A stretch of DNA of 64,000 bases, taken from contig NZ_JAHXYH010000004.1 of NCBI RefSeq assembly GCF_019970065.1, positions 124,001 through 188,000 of the forward strand, given 5' to 3'. Source of the stretch: Chryseobacterium sp. OSA05B (lineage in GTDB: Bacteria > Bacteroidota > Bacteroidia > Flavobacteriales > Weeksellaceae). The position numbers were made by a program, and so were the translations under genes. Each line of letters starts with the position of its first letter. The first letter of the stretch is position 1. Below, one piece after another: positions 32,575 to 42,643 of this stretch. The notes under the pieces were generated by a model. That model searched no databases and was not told where the DNA came from. It saw nothing but the letters and a program-made list of their open reading frames with translations.

Positions 32575-33249
32575 TTGAGCGGAATCTTATATTTTGTTCC
32601 CACACCCGTTGGGAACCTTGAAGATATGACCTTCAGGGCTGTAAAAGTCCTCAAGGAAGTTGACTATATTTTATGTGAAGACACAAGGACATCAGGAATA
32701 CTTTTAAAGCATTACGAGATCTCCAAACCTTTAAAATCTTATCACCTTCACAACGAGCATCAGGCCACTGAAAAAGTGATTGCCGATCTTAAAAGCGGTC
32801 AGGATATCGCTATTATAACTGATGCCGGAACACCCGGAATATCAGATCCGGGCTATTTATTGGCAAAAGCAGGATCAGACAATAATATTGAAATGATTTG
32901 TCTTCCGGGAGCAACAGCCTTAATTCCGGCACTTGTAGTATCAGGACTTCCGAATAATGAATTTCTGTTTGCAGGATTTCTACCGCAGAAAAAAGGAAGA
33001 CAGACGAAGCTGAAGCAGCTGGCAGAAGAGAAAAAAACCATTGTTTTATACGAAAGTCCACACAAGATCAATACTACTCTGGAGCAGATCAAAGAATTTT
33101 TCGGTGAAGAAACAAAAGCCAGCCTGAGCAGGGAAATTTCCAAGAAATTTGAAGAAACCAAACGAGGAACAATCAGTGAATTAATTGAATTTTCCAAAAG
33201 CAAAACTTTAAAAGGAGAGATCGTTCTTATTGTCAATAATTCTATTTAA
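32575..33249 (+). CDS. rsmI: 16S rRNA (cytidine(1402)-2'-O)-methyltransferase RsmI
   Basis: 224-aa SAM methyltransferase of the tetrapyrrole methylase fold that 2'-O-methylates C1402 of 16S rRNA. Start is a TTG at 32575, giving the canonical SGILYFVPTPVGNLEDMT. Further motifs: EDTRTSGILLKHYEI, ITDAGTPGISDPGYLL, PGATALIPALVVSGLP and SLSREISKKFEETKRGT. Length is slightly shorter than the E. coli enzyme, as in other Bacteroidetes. Directly downstream of the acidic repeat gene. Confidence 0.94.
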   Translation: MSGILYFVPTPVGNLEDMTFRAVKVLKEVDYILCEDTRTSGILLKHYEISKPLKSYHLHNEHQATEKVIADLKSGQDIAIITDAGTPGISDPGYLLAKAGSDNNIEMICLPGATALIPALVVSGLPNNEFLFAGFLPQKKGRQTKLKQLAEEKKTIVLYESPHKINTTLEQIKEFFGEETKASLSREISKKFEETKRGTISELIEFSKSKTLKGEIVLIVNNSI

Positions 33250-33254
33250 AATCA

Positions 33255-34763
33255 TTGAAAAACTTAGTTTTCGCACTGTGTTCGTCAGTGTGTATGGCCC
33301 AGACCAATCAGTATACCAAGATCCTTTTGTCAAAGAAAATAGGGCTGGAAGTTCATTCCTATTCAGAAGGCTACGGAACGGTTTACGATTCAAAAAATAA
33401 GAAAGAGAGCATTGTAGATTCATTGGGAAATATTACGTTTGAATCGCCTCACAGCATTTCACATATATTTAAAAACCGGTTTATCCTTACTTCAAAAGAG
33501 TCCGGTTACAGAACCAAATCTGCCATCATTGATGAAAAAGGAAACGAATTGCTTCCTTTAGACGATCAGAGTTTCAACACACCCTGGCTGAGTAAAAAGC
33601 GTATCATCTCTTCAAAAGAAAGAAAAGAAGCGGTTTATGACTATCAGGGAAAAGAAATCATTCCTTATTCAGATGGGGTACGGTTTGTGGCAGAAGACCG
33701 GTTTTTCGTGAAAAAAGATAAAGTATGGTTTTTATATGATCTGGAAGGAAAACAGATCAGTTCCCGTGAATTTAAAGAAGATTATCACTTTGAAAATGGC
33801 AAAGCACTGATCATTAATGAAGATCATCAAAGCGAAATCATCGGGAAAAACGGACAGACTCTGCATAAGTTCTCAACACAGATCTACAGTCTTGGTTCTT
33901 ATCCGTATCTGATCACAAAGAACAGAACAACTGGGAAGTATGGTTTGGTGGATACCCAAGAGAACATCCTCGCTGAAGAAATCTATGATGATGCGTCACC
34001 GGAATATTTCGGAGCGAAAGAATATGTTTATCTCAGAAAAAAAGGAAAGGCAACCGTTTTCAATAAAAAAGATAAAAAACTTTATCCCAACAATTTCAAA
34101 TATTTAACGCCATTATTTAATGATCTGTTCAGTGTTTACAGTGATAAATCAAAGAAAACCGGAGTGGTGAACCTTAGTGGAGATATCGTTGTTCCTCAGG
34201 AATATGATTTTATACAGAACTTCAGCATTTCCGGGAAAGATTTTATTTACCTTAAAAAAGGACAGCGGGAACAGTTTCTGAATAAGGATGTGAAAAATAT
34301 TCTGGATGAAAATACCCAGGTCATTGCTTTCTATCCTGATCAGCTGATCATTAAAAAAGAAGACAGTTACTATCAATTTTCCGTTCTCAGCAAATCTGCT
34401 TCTGTACTGAAAGACATTGTTGCGATCAAAGAACAGGATCCGGATTTTTTCAATATTTTTAACCTGTATTCAAAACCTGTAGTTTGCAAAAATGCCAGTA
34501 ATTTATATGGAATAATTGATGAAAAAGGGAAGGAGATCGTTCCTTTTATCTACGATGATATTATTGCGTTTGAGAATTCTGAGAATGAAATTGTCGTGAA
34601 GAAACAGGATAAATACGGGGTTGTGAATTTTCAAAACGAACCTCTGAAAGATATTATTTATGATAAATACTATTGGCAGAAGGAAGTTTTGAAGCTGGAT
34701 AAAGATAAGAAAACTGATATTCTTTATTTTACAAGGTTCAAAAACAGTGGCAGCCGTCTTTAA
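33255..34763 (+). CDS. WG-repeat protein, probably secreted
   Basis: 502 aa from a TTG start that yields a short signal peptide (KNLVFALCSSVCMAQ). At least six WG/KWG-type repeats of about 60-70 residues follow: SAIIDEKGNELLP, EAVYDYQGKEIIP, KYGLVDTQENIL, KTGVVNLSGDIVVPQEYD, LYGIIDEKGKEIVPFIYDD and KYGVVNFQNEPL. WG repeats form beta-rich solenoids used in binding; no catalytic domain is visible. Only 5 bp after rsmI, so co-transcription is likely. Ligand unknown. Confidence 0.85.
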   Translation: MKNLVFALCSSVCMAQTNQYTKILLSKKIGLEVHSYSEGYGTVYDSKNKKESIVDSLGNITFESPHSISHIFKNRFILTSKESGYRTKSAIIDEKGNELLPLDDQSFNTPWLSKKRIISSKERKEAVYDYQGKEIIPYSDGVRFVAEDRFFVKKDKVWFLYDLEGKQISSREFKEDYHFENGKALIINEDHQSEIIGKNGQTLHKFSTQIYSLGSYPYLITKNRTTGKYGLVDTQENILAEEIYDDASPEYFGAKEYVYLRKKGKATVFNKKDKKLYPNNFKYLTPLFNDLFSVYSDKSKKTGVVNLSGDIVVPQEYDFIQNFSISGKDFIYLKKGQREQFLNKDVKNILDENTQVIAFYPDQLIIKKEDSYYQFSVLSKSASVLKDIVAIKEQDPDFFNIFNLYSKPVVCKNASNLYGIIDEKGKEIVPFIYDDIIAFENSENEIVVKKQDKYGVVNFQNEPLKDIIYDKYYWQKEVLKLDKDKKTDILYFTRFKNSGSRL

Positions 34764-34834
34764 AATATGATAAAAAACAGACAAAAATTTTCAGTAATTT
34801 GATGATTTGGAATGCATTGAATAACAATTTATAA

Positions 34835-34842
34835 TATCTTTG
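34835..34842 (+). promoter_or_regulatory. -7 promoter element of fabG
   Basis: TATCTTTG matches TANNTTTG; predicted 5' leader of about 88 nt. A TTG lies 15 nt upstream, shorter than the usual spacing. Confidence 0.45.
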
Positions 34843-34933
34843 CGGACTGTTTAATTCGTATAAAATTAAATATGCTAAATTGCCGTTTTTTTAAAGACGG
34901 AAGTATTTACTAAGAATATAATTATCAAGAGAT

Positions 34934-35680
34934 ATGATGAAACTATTAGAAGGAAAAGTAGCGCTAATCACCGGAGCTACAAGAGGAATCGGAAAGAAAA
35001 TTGCTGAAATGTATGCTGAACAGGGCGCACAGGTAGCATTTACCTATGCCGGCTCTGTAGATAAAGCTCAAGCATTAGAGGCAGCTTTAAGTTCTGTAAC
35101 CAAGATCAAAGGATATCAGTCTGACGCATCGGATTATGATGCGGCTCAAAAGTTAATCGATGATGTAATGGAAGAGTTCGGAAAAATAGATATTCTGATC
35201 AACAATGCTGGAATCACAAGAGATAACCTGCTGTTGAGAATGTCTAAAGATGACTGGGATCAGGTAATGAGAATCAATTTGGATTCAGTATTTAACCTTA
35301 CGAAAGCGGTAATCAAGCCGATGATGAAGGCTAAATCAGGATCTATTATCAATATGACTTCTGTGGTTGGGATCAGCGGAAATCCGGGACAGTCCAACTA
35401 TGCAGCTTCAAAAGCCGGAGTAATAGGATTTACTAAATCTATTGCACTGGAATTAGGATCAAGAAGTATCAGATGTAACGCAGTGGCTCCTGGATTCACT
35501 GAAACTGAAATGACAGCAGATCTGGATGAGAAAACACTTCAGGCATGGAGAGACAGAATTCCAATGAAGAGAGCAGGGCAGACAAAAGATGTTGCCAACG
35601 CATGTATCTTCTTAGGAAGCGAAATGTCTTCTTATATCACAGGACAAACCTTGAACGTAGACGGCGGAATGCTGACTTAA
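34934..35680 (+). CDS. fabG: 3-oxoacyl-ACP reductase FabG
   Basis: 248-aa NADPH-dependent SDR that reduces 3-ketoacyl-ACP in fatty acid synthesis. Seen: TGATRGIGKK nucleotide loop, DILINNAGITRDNLLLRM, catalytic Ser in NMTSVVG, SNYAASKAGVIGF (Tyr-x3-Lys), RCNAVAPGFTETEMT and the C-terminal SYITGQTLNVDGGM that marks FabG. Length is standard. The upstream leader is about 90 nt long, and a strong terminator follows, so it is monocistronic. Confidence 0.93.
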   Translation: MMKLLEGKVALITGATRGIGKKIAEMYAEQGAQVAFTYAGSVDKAQALEAALSSVTKIKGYQSDASDYDAAQKLIDDVMEEFGKIDILINNAGITRDNLLLRMSKDDWDQVMRINLDSVFNLTKAVIKPMMKAKSGSIINMTSVVGISGNPGQSNYAASKAGVIGFTKSIALELGSRSIRCNAVAPGFTETEMTADLDEKTLQAWRDRIPMKRAGQTKDVANACIFLGSEMSSYITGQTLNVDGGMLT

Positions 35681-35691
35681 TTATAAAAAAT

Positions 35692-35727
35692 AACCGGCTG
35701 TACATCAATTGTACAGCCGGTTTTATT
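35692..35727 (+). terminator. Terminator of fabG
   Basis: AACCGGCTGTAC / GTACAGCCGGTT 12-bp perfect stem with a 7-nt loop followed by TTTATT, 12 nt past the stop. Confidence 0.8.
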
Positions 35728-35778
35728 ATGTAAATAGATTAAAAATACGCCGAATCTGTAAAATGCGTAAGATCTTTG

Positions 35779-36819
35779 TTAATCCTTAAAAACCTGGTTT
35801 TCCTGCTCCTGAACCCTTATAAATGTAGTTCTCTTGGACAGTTCTTTGAGTTTGGAAGCTCCAACATAGGTACAGGTAGAACGCACGCCACCTAAAATAT
35901 CTTTTACAGTCTCCGAAACAGGTCCTTTATAAACCGCTTTCACTGTTTTTCCTTCTGAAGCGCGGTATTCTGCTACGCCTCCGGAATGCTTATCCATGGC
36001 GGTTTTGGAGCTCATTCCATAAAACAGACGGTATTTTTTTCCGTTCTCTTCAATGATTTCACCGCCGCTTTCATCATGACCGGCAAACATGCCACCCAGC
36101 ATCACGAAATCTGCACCTCCGCCAAAAGCTTTGGCCACATCTCCAGGAACCTTACAGCCTCCGTCGGCAATGATATGCCCTCCCAGACCATGAGCCGCGT
36201 CAGAACACTCAATAATGGCAGAAAGCTGAGGATAGCCAACACCGGTCTTTACTCTCGTTGTACATACCGAACCTGGCCCTATACCTACTTTGATGATATC
36301 TGCTCCTACAAGAAGAAGCTCTTCCACCATTTCTCCGGTCACTACATTGCCTGCCATGATGATTTTATCAGGAAAATTACCCCTTGCCTTCTTCACAAAT
36401 CCCACGAAATGCTCAGAATAACCATTGGCTACATCGATGCACAGAAACTCGATTTTTGGGTGCTTTTCGAGGATCACTCTGAGTTTCTCCTCATCCGCTT
36501 TTCCGGTTCCGGTACTTAAAGCAATATATTGATGAATGCTTTCAGGTTGGCTGTCCAGAAACTGACTCCATTCTTCCGGAGTATAGTGCTTATGAACGGC
36601 CGTAATGATCTTGTCTTTGGCTAGTTCTACCGCCATTTCAAAAGTTCCTACCGTATCCATATTGGCAGCAATAAGGGGAACGCCTCTCCATTTCTTTTTA
36701 GTATGCTTGAATGTGAACTCTCTTTCGAGATCCACTTCTGAACGGGATTTTAATGTAGAACGTTTGGGACGGAACATTACATCCTTGAATCCAAGCTTTA
36801 TATCATATTCTATTCTCAT
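35779..36819 (-). CDS. guaC: GMP reductase
   Basis: 346-aa IMPDH/GMPR-family enzyme converting GMP to IMP with NADPH, balancing purine nucleotides. Seen: N-terminal [39 protein letters not shown], catalytic loop [20 protein letters not shown] with the active Cys, and [19 protein letters not shown]. No CBS domains, and the length and N-terminus point to GuaC rather than IMP dehydrogenase. Single gene convergent with fabG. Confidence 0.92.
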   Translation of the reverse strand: MRIEYDIKLGFKDVMFRPKRSTLKSRSEVDLEREFTFKHTKKKWRGVPLIAANMDTVGTFEMAVELAKDKIITAVHKHYTPEEWSQFLDSQPESIHQYIALSTGTGKADEEKLRVILEKHPKIEFLCIDVANGYSEHFVGFVKKARGNFPDKIIMAGNVVTGEMVEELLLVGADIIKVGIGPGSVCTTRVKTGVGYPQLSAIIECSDAAHGLGGHIIADGGCKVPGDVAKAFGGGADFVMLGGMFAGHDESGGEIIEENGKKYRLFYGMSSKTAMDKHSGGVAEYRASEGKTVKAVYKGPVSETVKDILGGVRSTCTYVGASKLKELSKRTTFIRVQEQENQVFKD

Positions 36820-37237
36820 AATCTGGAAAAAATTAATAAGAATAAATGTAGCGAAAACTTTTAAGGGAAAATTGAAAAGAGAATGTTTTATAGATTTTTT
36901 AACCTGTGAAACGAGTTTAAGAGTGAGAGAGTTTTTGGGTTTGAGCGTTATGGTCTACCTGTCAAAAGGGTCATGCTTCTTTTTTTTACGCAAAGGTTTG
37001 ATATTAATGTGATCCAGTAAAAGGAAACTAAGAAGGAATAAATGAAATTGATTCGATTAAGAAGACGCTATATCCGGTAGCTTCATCAGCGAAGAAGTCG
37101 AACTCTTTGCCTTCTCCAACTCAAAAGCATTTTTCATAGAACTTTGCGTGAAAATAAATTAAAATTATCAACGCAATCATATGTGAAAATCCCTACAATC
37201 CGTGGTTTAAAAAAACAAAATAAAAAAGGGCGGAAAA
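36820..37237. other. Gene-free stretch between guaC and a GNAT gene
   Basis: 418 bp of A/T-rich sequence with no credible gene, RNA gene or strong terminator. On the minus strand it should carry the guaC promoter (TACATTTA near 36847 is a one-mismatch -7 element). The segment 37080-37180 has repetitive ACTTTGCGTGAAAA-type sequence of the kind often seen between genes in this group. Confidence 0.4.
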
Positions 37238-37903
37238 TCATCTTTTCACGCCCCATAAGTTGATAGTTCCCCGATGCATAAAGCCAAGCTTTTCATATAG
37301 CTTTTTTGCGCCGGTATTGCTTTCTGCGACATGCAGGAAAGGTGTTTTCCCGTCTTCAAATATTTTTCCGGAAACAAAAGTCACCAATTGTTTAGCCAAA
37401 CCTTTTCCCAGATAATCCGTATCTGTGATCACAGCGCTTACCTCAGTCATATCATTCATCTGCATTCTTTCACCGGTAACCGCTACAAGTTTATCATCCT
37501 TAAAAATACCAAAGTAACGCCCCAATTCAGGCGTCCTTGCTTTAAAATAATAAGGATAGAACTTCATCACAAATGTCAGAAGTTCTTCATGGTTTTCTTC
37601 TTTCAGTTCAGTAATTTCCTCAGTCAGATCAATCTGAATAGGGTTTTCCAAAACATACTGATCACATACAAGACGTGACAATTCAGTCTTTAAATTTCCT
37701 AAGTCAGGTTTCGCACCGAAAATCAGAAAATCATCACAGATCCTTGCATAGTCTGTGATGTCTTTTTCTCTAGACCGCTCTACTGCACCGCCAAAAGAGG
37801 CTACTTCAGGGTTATAAAACTTAGTTTCCCCAAAATTAAAGCAGAACTTTTCATGGTATTCATTAAGTGAATGGTAAACAGGATTGTCTAGCTTTCCGTA
37901 CAT
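37238..37903 (-). CDS. GNAT family N-acetyltransferase
   Basis: 221 aa. The C-terminal half (about residues 110-221) is a GNAT fold of the FR47 type: acetyl-CoA loop VITDTDYLGKGLAKQLVTF and HVAESNTGAKKLYEKLGF. The N-terminal half (ENPIQIDLTEEITELKEENHEELLTFV) is typical of proteins with a degenerate second lobe. Acceptor substrate unknown. Its ATG coincides with the last base of the surE stop region, so surE and this gene form a coupled pair. Confidence 0.85.
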   Translation of the reverse strand: MYGKLDNPVYHSLNEYHEKFCFNFGETKFYNPEVASFGGAVERSREKDITDYARICDDFLIFGAKPDLGNLKTELSRLVCDQYVLENPIQIDLTEEITELKEENHEELLTFVMKFYPYYFKARTPELGRYFGIFKDDKLVAVTGERMQMNDMTEVSAVITDTDYLGKGLAKQLVTFVSGKIFEDGKTPFLHVAESNTGAKKLYEKLGFMHRGTINLWGVKR

Positions 37904-38673
37904 CAGTCAAAATTCATTACTTCCTCGAGCGTCTTCATGTATTCATAAGCTGTAAGATCGAACTTGACAGGAACGATTGAAATATATCCGTTGGCCAATG
38001 CCGTTTCATCAGCATCTTCAGACTCATCCATATTATTAAAATATCCGGTTAGCCAGTAGTATTTCTTTCCATGAGGATTTACCCTTTCGTCAAAACTTTC
38101 TTCCCATTTAGCATTGGCCTGCTTGCAAACCTTTACGCCTTTGATTTCTCCGGCAGTCAGTTTCGGGATGTTCACGTTCAGAACAATTCCTTTAGGCATT
38201 GGGTTTTCCAGTGTTCTTTTTACGATATTCTGGATATATTCTTTGGCTTGTGTAAAATCGGCCTCCCAGCTGAAATCCATCAGTGAAAATCCGATGGCAG
38301 GAATTCCTTCCACACCTGCTTCTACAGCTGCAGACATCGTTCCGGAATAGATTACATTGATCGAAGAATTAGCTCCATGATTGATTCCTGAAACTACAAT
38401 GTCCGGTCTTCTGGTCAGAATTTTGTCAAGAGCCATTTTTACACAGTCTACAGGTGTTCCGCTGCATGAAAAATCAGTCTGCGGGCCATCAAGCGTTACT
38501 TCTTCGTAGCTTAAGGTAGAATTGATGGTAATAGCGTGGCCTTTTCCACTTTGGGGAGAGTTAGGTGCTACCACAATAACGTCTCCGATTTCGTTCATAA
38601 ATTGTATAAGGTTTCTGATACCAGGTGCGGTGATTCCATCATCATTAGTAACCAGAATAAGCGGTCTTTCCAT
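37903..38673 (-). CDS. surE: 5'/3'-nucleotidase SurE
   Basis: 256-aa metal-dependent nucleoside monophosphate phosphatase linked to stationary-phase survival. Seen: ILVTNDDGITAPGIRNL with the DD metal pair at residues 10-11, VVAPNSPQSGKGHAIT, SGTPVDCVKMALDKIL and VSGINHGANSSINVIYSGTM with the Asn/Gly active loop. Length is standard. First of a two-gene leftward unit with the GNAT gene. Confidence 0.95.
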   Translation of the reverse strand: MERPLILVTNDDGITAPGIRNLIQFMNEIGDVIVVAPNSPQSGKGHAITINSTLSYEEVTLDGPQTDFSCSGTPVDCVKMALDKILTRRPDIVVSGINHGANSSINVIYSGTMSAAVEAGVEGIPAIGFSLMDFSWEADFTQAKEYIQNIVKRTLENPMPKGIVLNVNIPKLTAGEIKGVKVCKQANAKWEESFDERVNPHGKKYYWLTGYFNNMDESEDADETALANGYISIVPVKFDLTAYEYMKTLEEVMNFD

Positions 38674-39088
38674 AAAATAAGTTTAATTTAAGAAGGTATA
38701 AGGCATCAATTGCCTATTGAAAAACAGTTTTTTTGTCATTTTAGACATCAGGAAAAAAGTTCTCACACTTCAAATTTAGCTAAAAACTTTTGAAGATGAA
38801 TGCAATTCAGGAAATATAAGTTTAGGCTCAGGAGACAAAATTAAACTATTAAAACGCTATGATTCGGATGATTGTACAGTATCCAGAACTACAGTATTTG
38901 ATATAATATCAAAGTTTTTTCGGGGCTGGATCTTGAAAATTGACTACAATTATTCTCAATATTGAGCCTTTCAGCAAACAAAATTGAACTTTTCAGCAAA
39001 GTATGATTATATTACATTATCGAAATTTGCTTGATCAAATTTTAGAACATAAAAATATTAGACATAAAAACAGTGAAACTTTAACCCA
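38674..39088. other. Gene-free divergent promoter region (surE / MBL hydrolase)
   Basis: 415 bp between divergent genes. Contains a 17-bp palindrome TTTGATATAATATCAAA (38897-38913), which is operator-like, and two TTTCAGCAAA repeats (38969-38978 and 38993-39002). No gene is credible and no full TANNTTTG element was found. Confidence 0.45.
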
Positions 39089-40219
39089 ATGAAGAGATTT
39101 TTAAGAATACTTAGGCGGACACTGATTTTTCTTTTGTGCGTGATTGTTGTATTGGGCATTGCAACCTATTTTTATATGAAACAGCCACAATTCGGAGCTC
39201 TGCCGGAAGGAAAAAGGCTGGAACTTATGAAGAAATCTCCTCATTATAGAGAGGGAAAGTTCAGAAATCTGATAGAAAAACCTACCCTGTCGGAAGGATA
39301 TAACTTTACCGGAGAAATCTGGAAAGCACTCACTAAAAAGTATCCGCATACTGAACCCATCGACGTATTACCTTCTGTAAAAACAAATCTTAAAACAATT
39401 CCCGCAGACCGCAATGTCATCATTTGGTTTGGACATTCATCTTTCTTTCTGCAGGTAGATGGCGTTAAAATTCTGGTGGATCCTGTCTTCAGTGGAAAAA
39501 TGACACCACTTCCCGGAAAGCCAGATGCCTATAAAGGAAGCGATATTTATTCCGTGAATGATATGCCAAAGATCGATTATATGCTTCTTTCTCATGACCA
39601 TTATGACCATCTGGACTATGAAACAGCTAAAGCATTGCAGCCAAAAGTAAAGCATGTGATTTGTGGTTTAGGAGCTGGGGCACATTATGAAAGATGGGGC
39701 TATACGGCACAACAGATTGTAGAGAAAGATTGGGGTGATCGTGTGGATGTGAAGCCCGCGTTTTCTATTTTTACTGAAAATACCCATCACGATGGAGGAA
39801 GAGGGTTTAAGAGCTCACAAGCTTTGTGGCTTTCGTTTTTTATAGAGTCACCTGCTATGAATATTTATTACAGTGGTGATGGCGGGTACAGCAGTCGTTT
39901 TAAAGATATTGCTAAAAAACATCCTCAAATTGATTGGGCCGTTATGGAATGTGGTCAGTATAACAAAGCCTGGCAGTCAGTTCATGAGCTGCCGCAGGAA
40001 GTAGCACAGGCAACTTCAGAGCTGAATGCAAAGAACATGATTCCGGTGCATCATTCGAAATTCACACTGGCAAAACATCCCTGGAATGAGCCGTTGAAAG
40101 AGATCACAAAATATTCTCAGAATAAGAATTACAGACTGGCGACGCCAATGATTGGTGAATTGGTAGACCTGAACGACAACAAACAGGTCTTTAAACAGTG
40201 GTGGAAAAATGTCAGATAA
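39089..40219 (+). CDS. Membrane-anchored metallo-beta-lactamase-fold hydrolase
   Basis: 376 aa. N-terminal membrane anchor (TLIFLLCVIVVLGIATYFYM, about residues 11-30), then an MBL fold of the UlaG/NAPE-PLD-like group: WFGHSSFFLQVDGVKILVDP and the metal motif SHDHYDHLDY (HxHxDH, about 172-181), later THHDGGRG and PVHHSKFTLAKHPWNEP. Bacterial members of this group are poorly characterised lactonase or phosphodiesterase-like enzymes at the envelope. Monocistronic. Substrate is not predictable from the sequence. Confidence 0.85.
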   Translation: MKRFLRILRRTLIFLLCVIVVLGIATYFYMKQPQFGALPEGKRLELMKKSPHYREGKFRNLIEKPTLSEGYNFTGEIWKALTKKYPHTEPIDVLPSVKTNLKTIPADRNVIIWFGHSSFFLQVDGVKILVDPVFSGKMTPLPGKPDAYKGSDIYSVNDMPKIDYMLLSHDHYDHLDYETAKALQPKVKHVICGLGAGAHYERWGYTAQQIVEKDWGDRVDVKPAFSIFTENTHHDGGRGFKSSQALWLSFFIESPAMNIYYSGDGGYSSRFKDIAKKHPQIDWAVMECGQYNKAWQSVHELPQEVAQATSELNAKNMIPVHHSKFTLAKHPWNEPLKEITKYSQNKNYRLATPMIGELVDLNDNKQVFKQWWKNVR

Positions 40220-40463
40220 AAACGTTTTATCAACACAGAATAAATATCTTGAAAAATTCATTTTAATATTCTGATTATTAATGGTTTAATTTATTATGGA
40301 ATCCTAAGTAAATAATATGCTATAATGCTTTTAGTAAAAAACATTTAAAACTATCCGATAATTGTAAATAAGGTATTAAATTTGATAGTTTGTAACAGCG
40401 AATTAATTGCTGCTACTAATTGTAGTATATATTTTTAAAAAAATCAATAAATAAAGACAGTTT

Positions 40464-42593
40464 ATGTGGAAAAATTTCAAACTGAATAAATTTTTACTCC
40501 TAATTCCATTGACAAGTCTAATGTTTTGTTTCAACTCGCCAAAGAACGACGACGAAAAGATGCAGACGATCATGGTGAGCGTAAAGAATACACTTTCTTA
40601 TTTACATTACAGCCCGAAACCCATCAATGATGCCTATTCCAAGGACGTTTATAAACATTATTTCGAACTGGTAGATCCTGCAAAAAGATATTTCCTGCAG
40701 TCTGATATGGATGAATTCAACAAGCATGAAACAAAGCTTGATGACTATATCAGCCAGGGTGATCTGATATTCTACAAACTGACCATCGACAGATTGTATC
40801 AGAGAGTAGATGAGATCGATAAGATTACTCAGGATATTTTCAGCAAGCCGATCAATCTTCAGGAAGATGAATCATTGACTCTTGAGCCAAAGCTTAAAAA
40901 GGTACCGGCTAACAAGCAGGAACAGTATAACGAGTGGAGAAAGTATATCAAATACAATATCCTTCAGGAAATTGAGTCTATGAATAGCAAAGAAGAAGCT
41001 CAGAAGGAGAAGAAAGATTCTGTTCAGAAGTATAAGTTAAAAGATACAATCAAATATCAGCCGTTAAATCAGGATCAGAAGATCAAAAAAGCAACGGACG
41101 AAGTGAAAGACCTTGTAAAAGATACGTTTACAAGATTCAAAAAGAGAAAGAAAATGGATTGGTTTACGGTGTATATGAACGCATATACTGAAGTATTCGA
41201 TCCGCATACCAACTACTATTCTCCAAAAGACAAGGAAGATTTTGATACACAGTTCACCGGAAAAGTGATTGGTATCGGAGCGCTTATTCAGGAGAAAAAA
41301 GGAAATCTGTTCTTGGGTGCTTTAACGATCGGTGCACCGGCATGGAAGTCTAAACAGCTTTCAGAAGGGGATAAGATCTTAAAAGTAAAATCCAAACCGA
41401 AAGAAGATGCCGTAAATGTGGTAGGAATGCTTTCTGATGAAGCCGTAAGACTGATCAGAGGGGAAAAAGGAACACCGGTAACACTGACGGTTCAGAAAAA
41501 AGACGGAACGATTAAAGATGTAACGATGATCCGTGAGGAAGTAGCTATTGAAGACACTTTTGCAAGAAGTATCGTAGTGAATTCTCCAAACGGAAAGAAA
41601 TACGGATTTATCAATCTTCCAAGTTTTAATGCAGATTTTGAGGATTCTAAAGGTAGAAATGCTTCTGATGACATCAAAAATGAGATCATTAAACTTAAAG
41701 AACAGAACATTGAAGGAATTGTTCTTGACCTTAGAAATAATGGGGGTGGATCATTAACTGAAGTAGGGGATATCATGGGACTTTTCATGGAAGCAGGCCC
41801 TTACGTTCAGGTGAAAGACGGAAACGGAAAAATCCAGACCTTAAAAAATAAAAATGAAACTCCGATATGGACCGGACCACTAGTGATCATGCAGAATGAG
41901 CTTTCAGCTTCAGCTTCAGAGATCCTTGCCGGTGTAATGCAGGATTACGGAAGAGCGATGATCATCGGATCTCCGCAGTCTTTCGGAAAAGGAACCGTAC
42001 AGACTTTTGTAGACCTGAACAGATTCCTAAATACGGAAGATGATTTCGGATCTTTAAAACTAACGATCCAGAAGTTCTACAGAATTACAGGAGAATCTAC
42101 GCAGAGAAAAGGAATCGTTTCTGATATTCAGATGAAGGACTTCTTTACCTATGCAGAAGTAGGAGAGCGTTATGATGATTATGCTTTAGCCTGGGACAAG
42201 ATTCCTGGGACAAAATTCCAGAAGCTGAATTATTTTAATATTCAGGCTCTTGAAAAAGCAAGTGCAGACAGAATGGCTAAAAACAACAACTATCAGCTAT
42301 TGTTGGAATCTGCTCAGTGGAGAGAAAAACTGGATAAAGAAGAAAACATCACGCTTAACATCAATAAGTTCAATGAACTGATGAAGCAGAGAAAAGCTCA
42401 GATTGAGAAATTCAAAGCTTTAAGCAAGTTTGAGAACGGTCTTAAGTTCATGATGTATCCAAACGAAATTGAAAGAGAGAAAAAAGACGAAGCTTTCAAG
42501 AAGAAATCTGAAATGTGGATCAAAAATCTTAAGAAAGATCCATATCTGCAGGAAGCAATGAATATCGTTTCCGATATGGGAACTAAATCATAA
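40464..42593 (+). CDS. prc: Tail-specific (carboxy-terminal processing) protease
   Basis: 709-aa periplasmic S41 serine protease of the Prc/Tsp type. Hydrophobic N-terminal export signal (LLLIPLTSLMFCF), N-terminal helical domain (about 30-240), PDZ domain (about 255-355, GIGALIQEKKGNLFLGAL), S41 catalytic core with VLDLRNNGGGSLTEVG, nucleophile ELSASASEILAG and general-base Lys in SFGKGTVQ, then a helical DUF3340-type C-terminus. It degrades or trims periplasmic proteins from the C-terminus. Monocistronic with a strong shared terminator. Confidence 0.93.
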   Translation: MWKNFKLNKFLLLIPLTSLMFCFNSPKNDDEKMQTIMVSVKNTLSYLHYSPKPINDAYSKDVYKHYFELVDPAKRYFLQSDMDEFNKHETKLDDYISQGDLIFYKLTIDRLYQRVDEIDKITQDIFSKPINLQEDESLTLEPKLKKVPANKQEQYNEWRKYIKYNILQEIESMNSKEEAQKEKKDSVQKYKLKDTIKYQPLNQDQKIKKATDEVKDLVKDTFTRFKKRKKMDWFTVYMNAYTEVFDPHTNYYSPKDKEDFDTQFTGKVIGIGALIQEKKGNLFLGALTIGAPAWKSKQLSEGDKILKVKSKPKEDAVNVVGMLSDEAVRLIRGEKGTPVTLTVQKKDGTIKDVTMIREEVAIEDTFARSIVVNSPNGKKYGFINLPSFNADFEDSKGRNASDDIKNEIIKLKEQNIEGIVLDLRNNGGGSLTEVGDIMGLFMEAGPYVQVKDGNGKIQTLKNKNETPIWTGPLVIMQNELSASASEILAGVMQDYGRAMIIGSPQSFGKGTVQTFVDLNRFLNTEDDFGSLKLTIQKFYRITGESTQRKGIVSDIQMKDFFTYAEVGERYDDYALAWDKIPGTKFQKLNYFNIQALEKASADRMAKNNNYQLLLESAQWREKLDKEENITLNINKFNELMKQRKAQIEKFKALSKFENGLKFMMYPNEIEREKKDEAFKKKSEMWIKNLKKDPYLQEAMNIVSDMGTKS

Positions 42594-42595
42594 AT

Positions 42596-42630
42596 AAAAA
42601 TGGCGCTGATCGAAGATCAGCGCCATTTTT
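42596..42630. terminator. Bidirectional terminator between prc and the SOD gene
   Basis: AAAAATGGCGCTGATC / GATCAGCGCCATTTTT 16-bp perfect stem with a 3-nt loop between convergent genes; A and T runs serve both strands. Confidence 0.9.
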
Positions 42631-42643
42631 ATGCGATAGAGAA

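Noticed and set aside
36820..37237. Degenerate gene remnant between guaC and the GNAT gene
   Set aside because: Short coding-like patches do not join into a recognisable protein in any frame.
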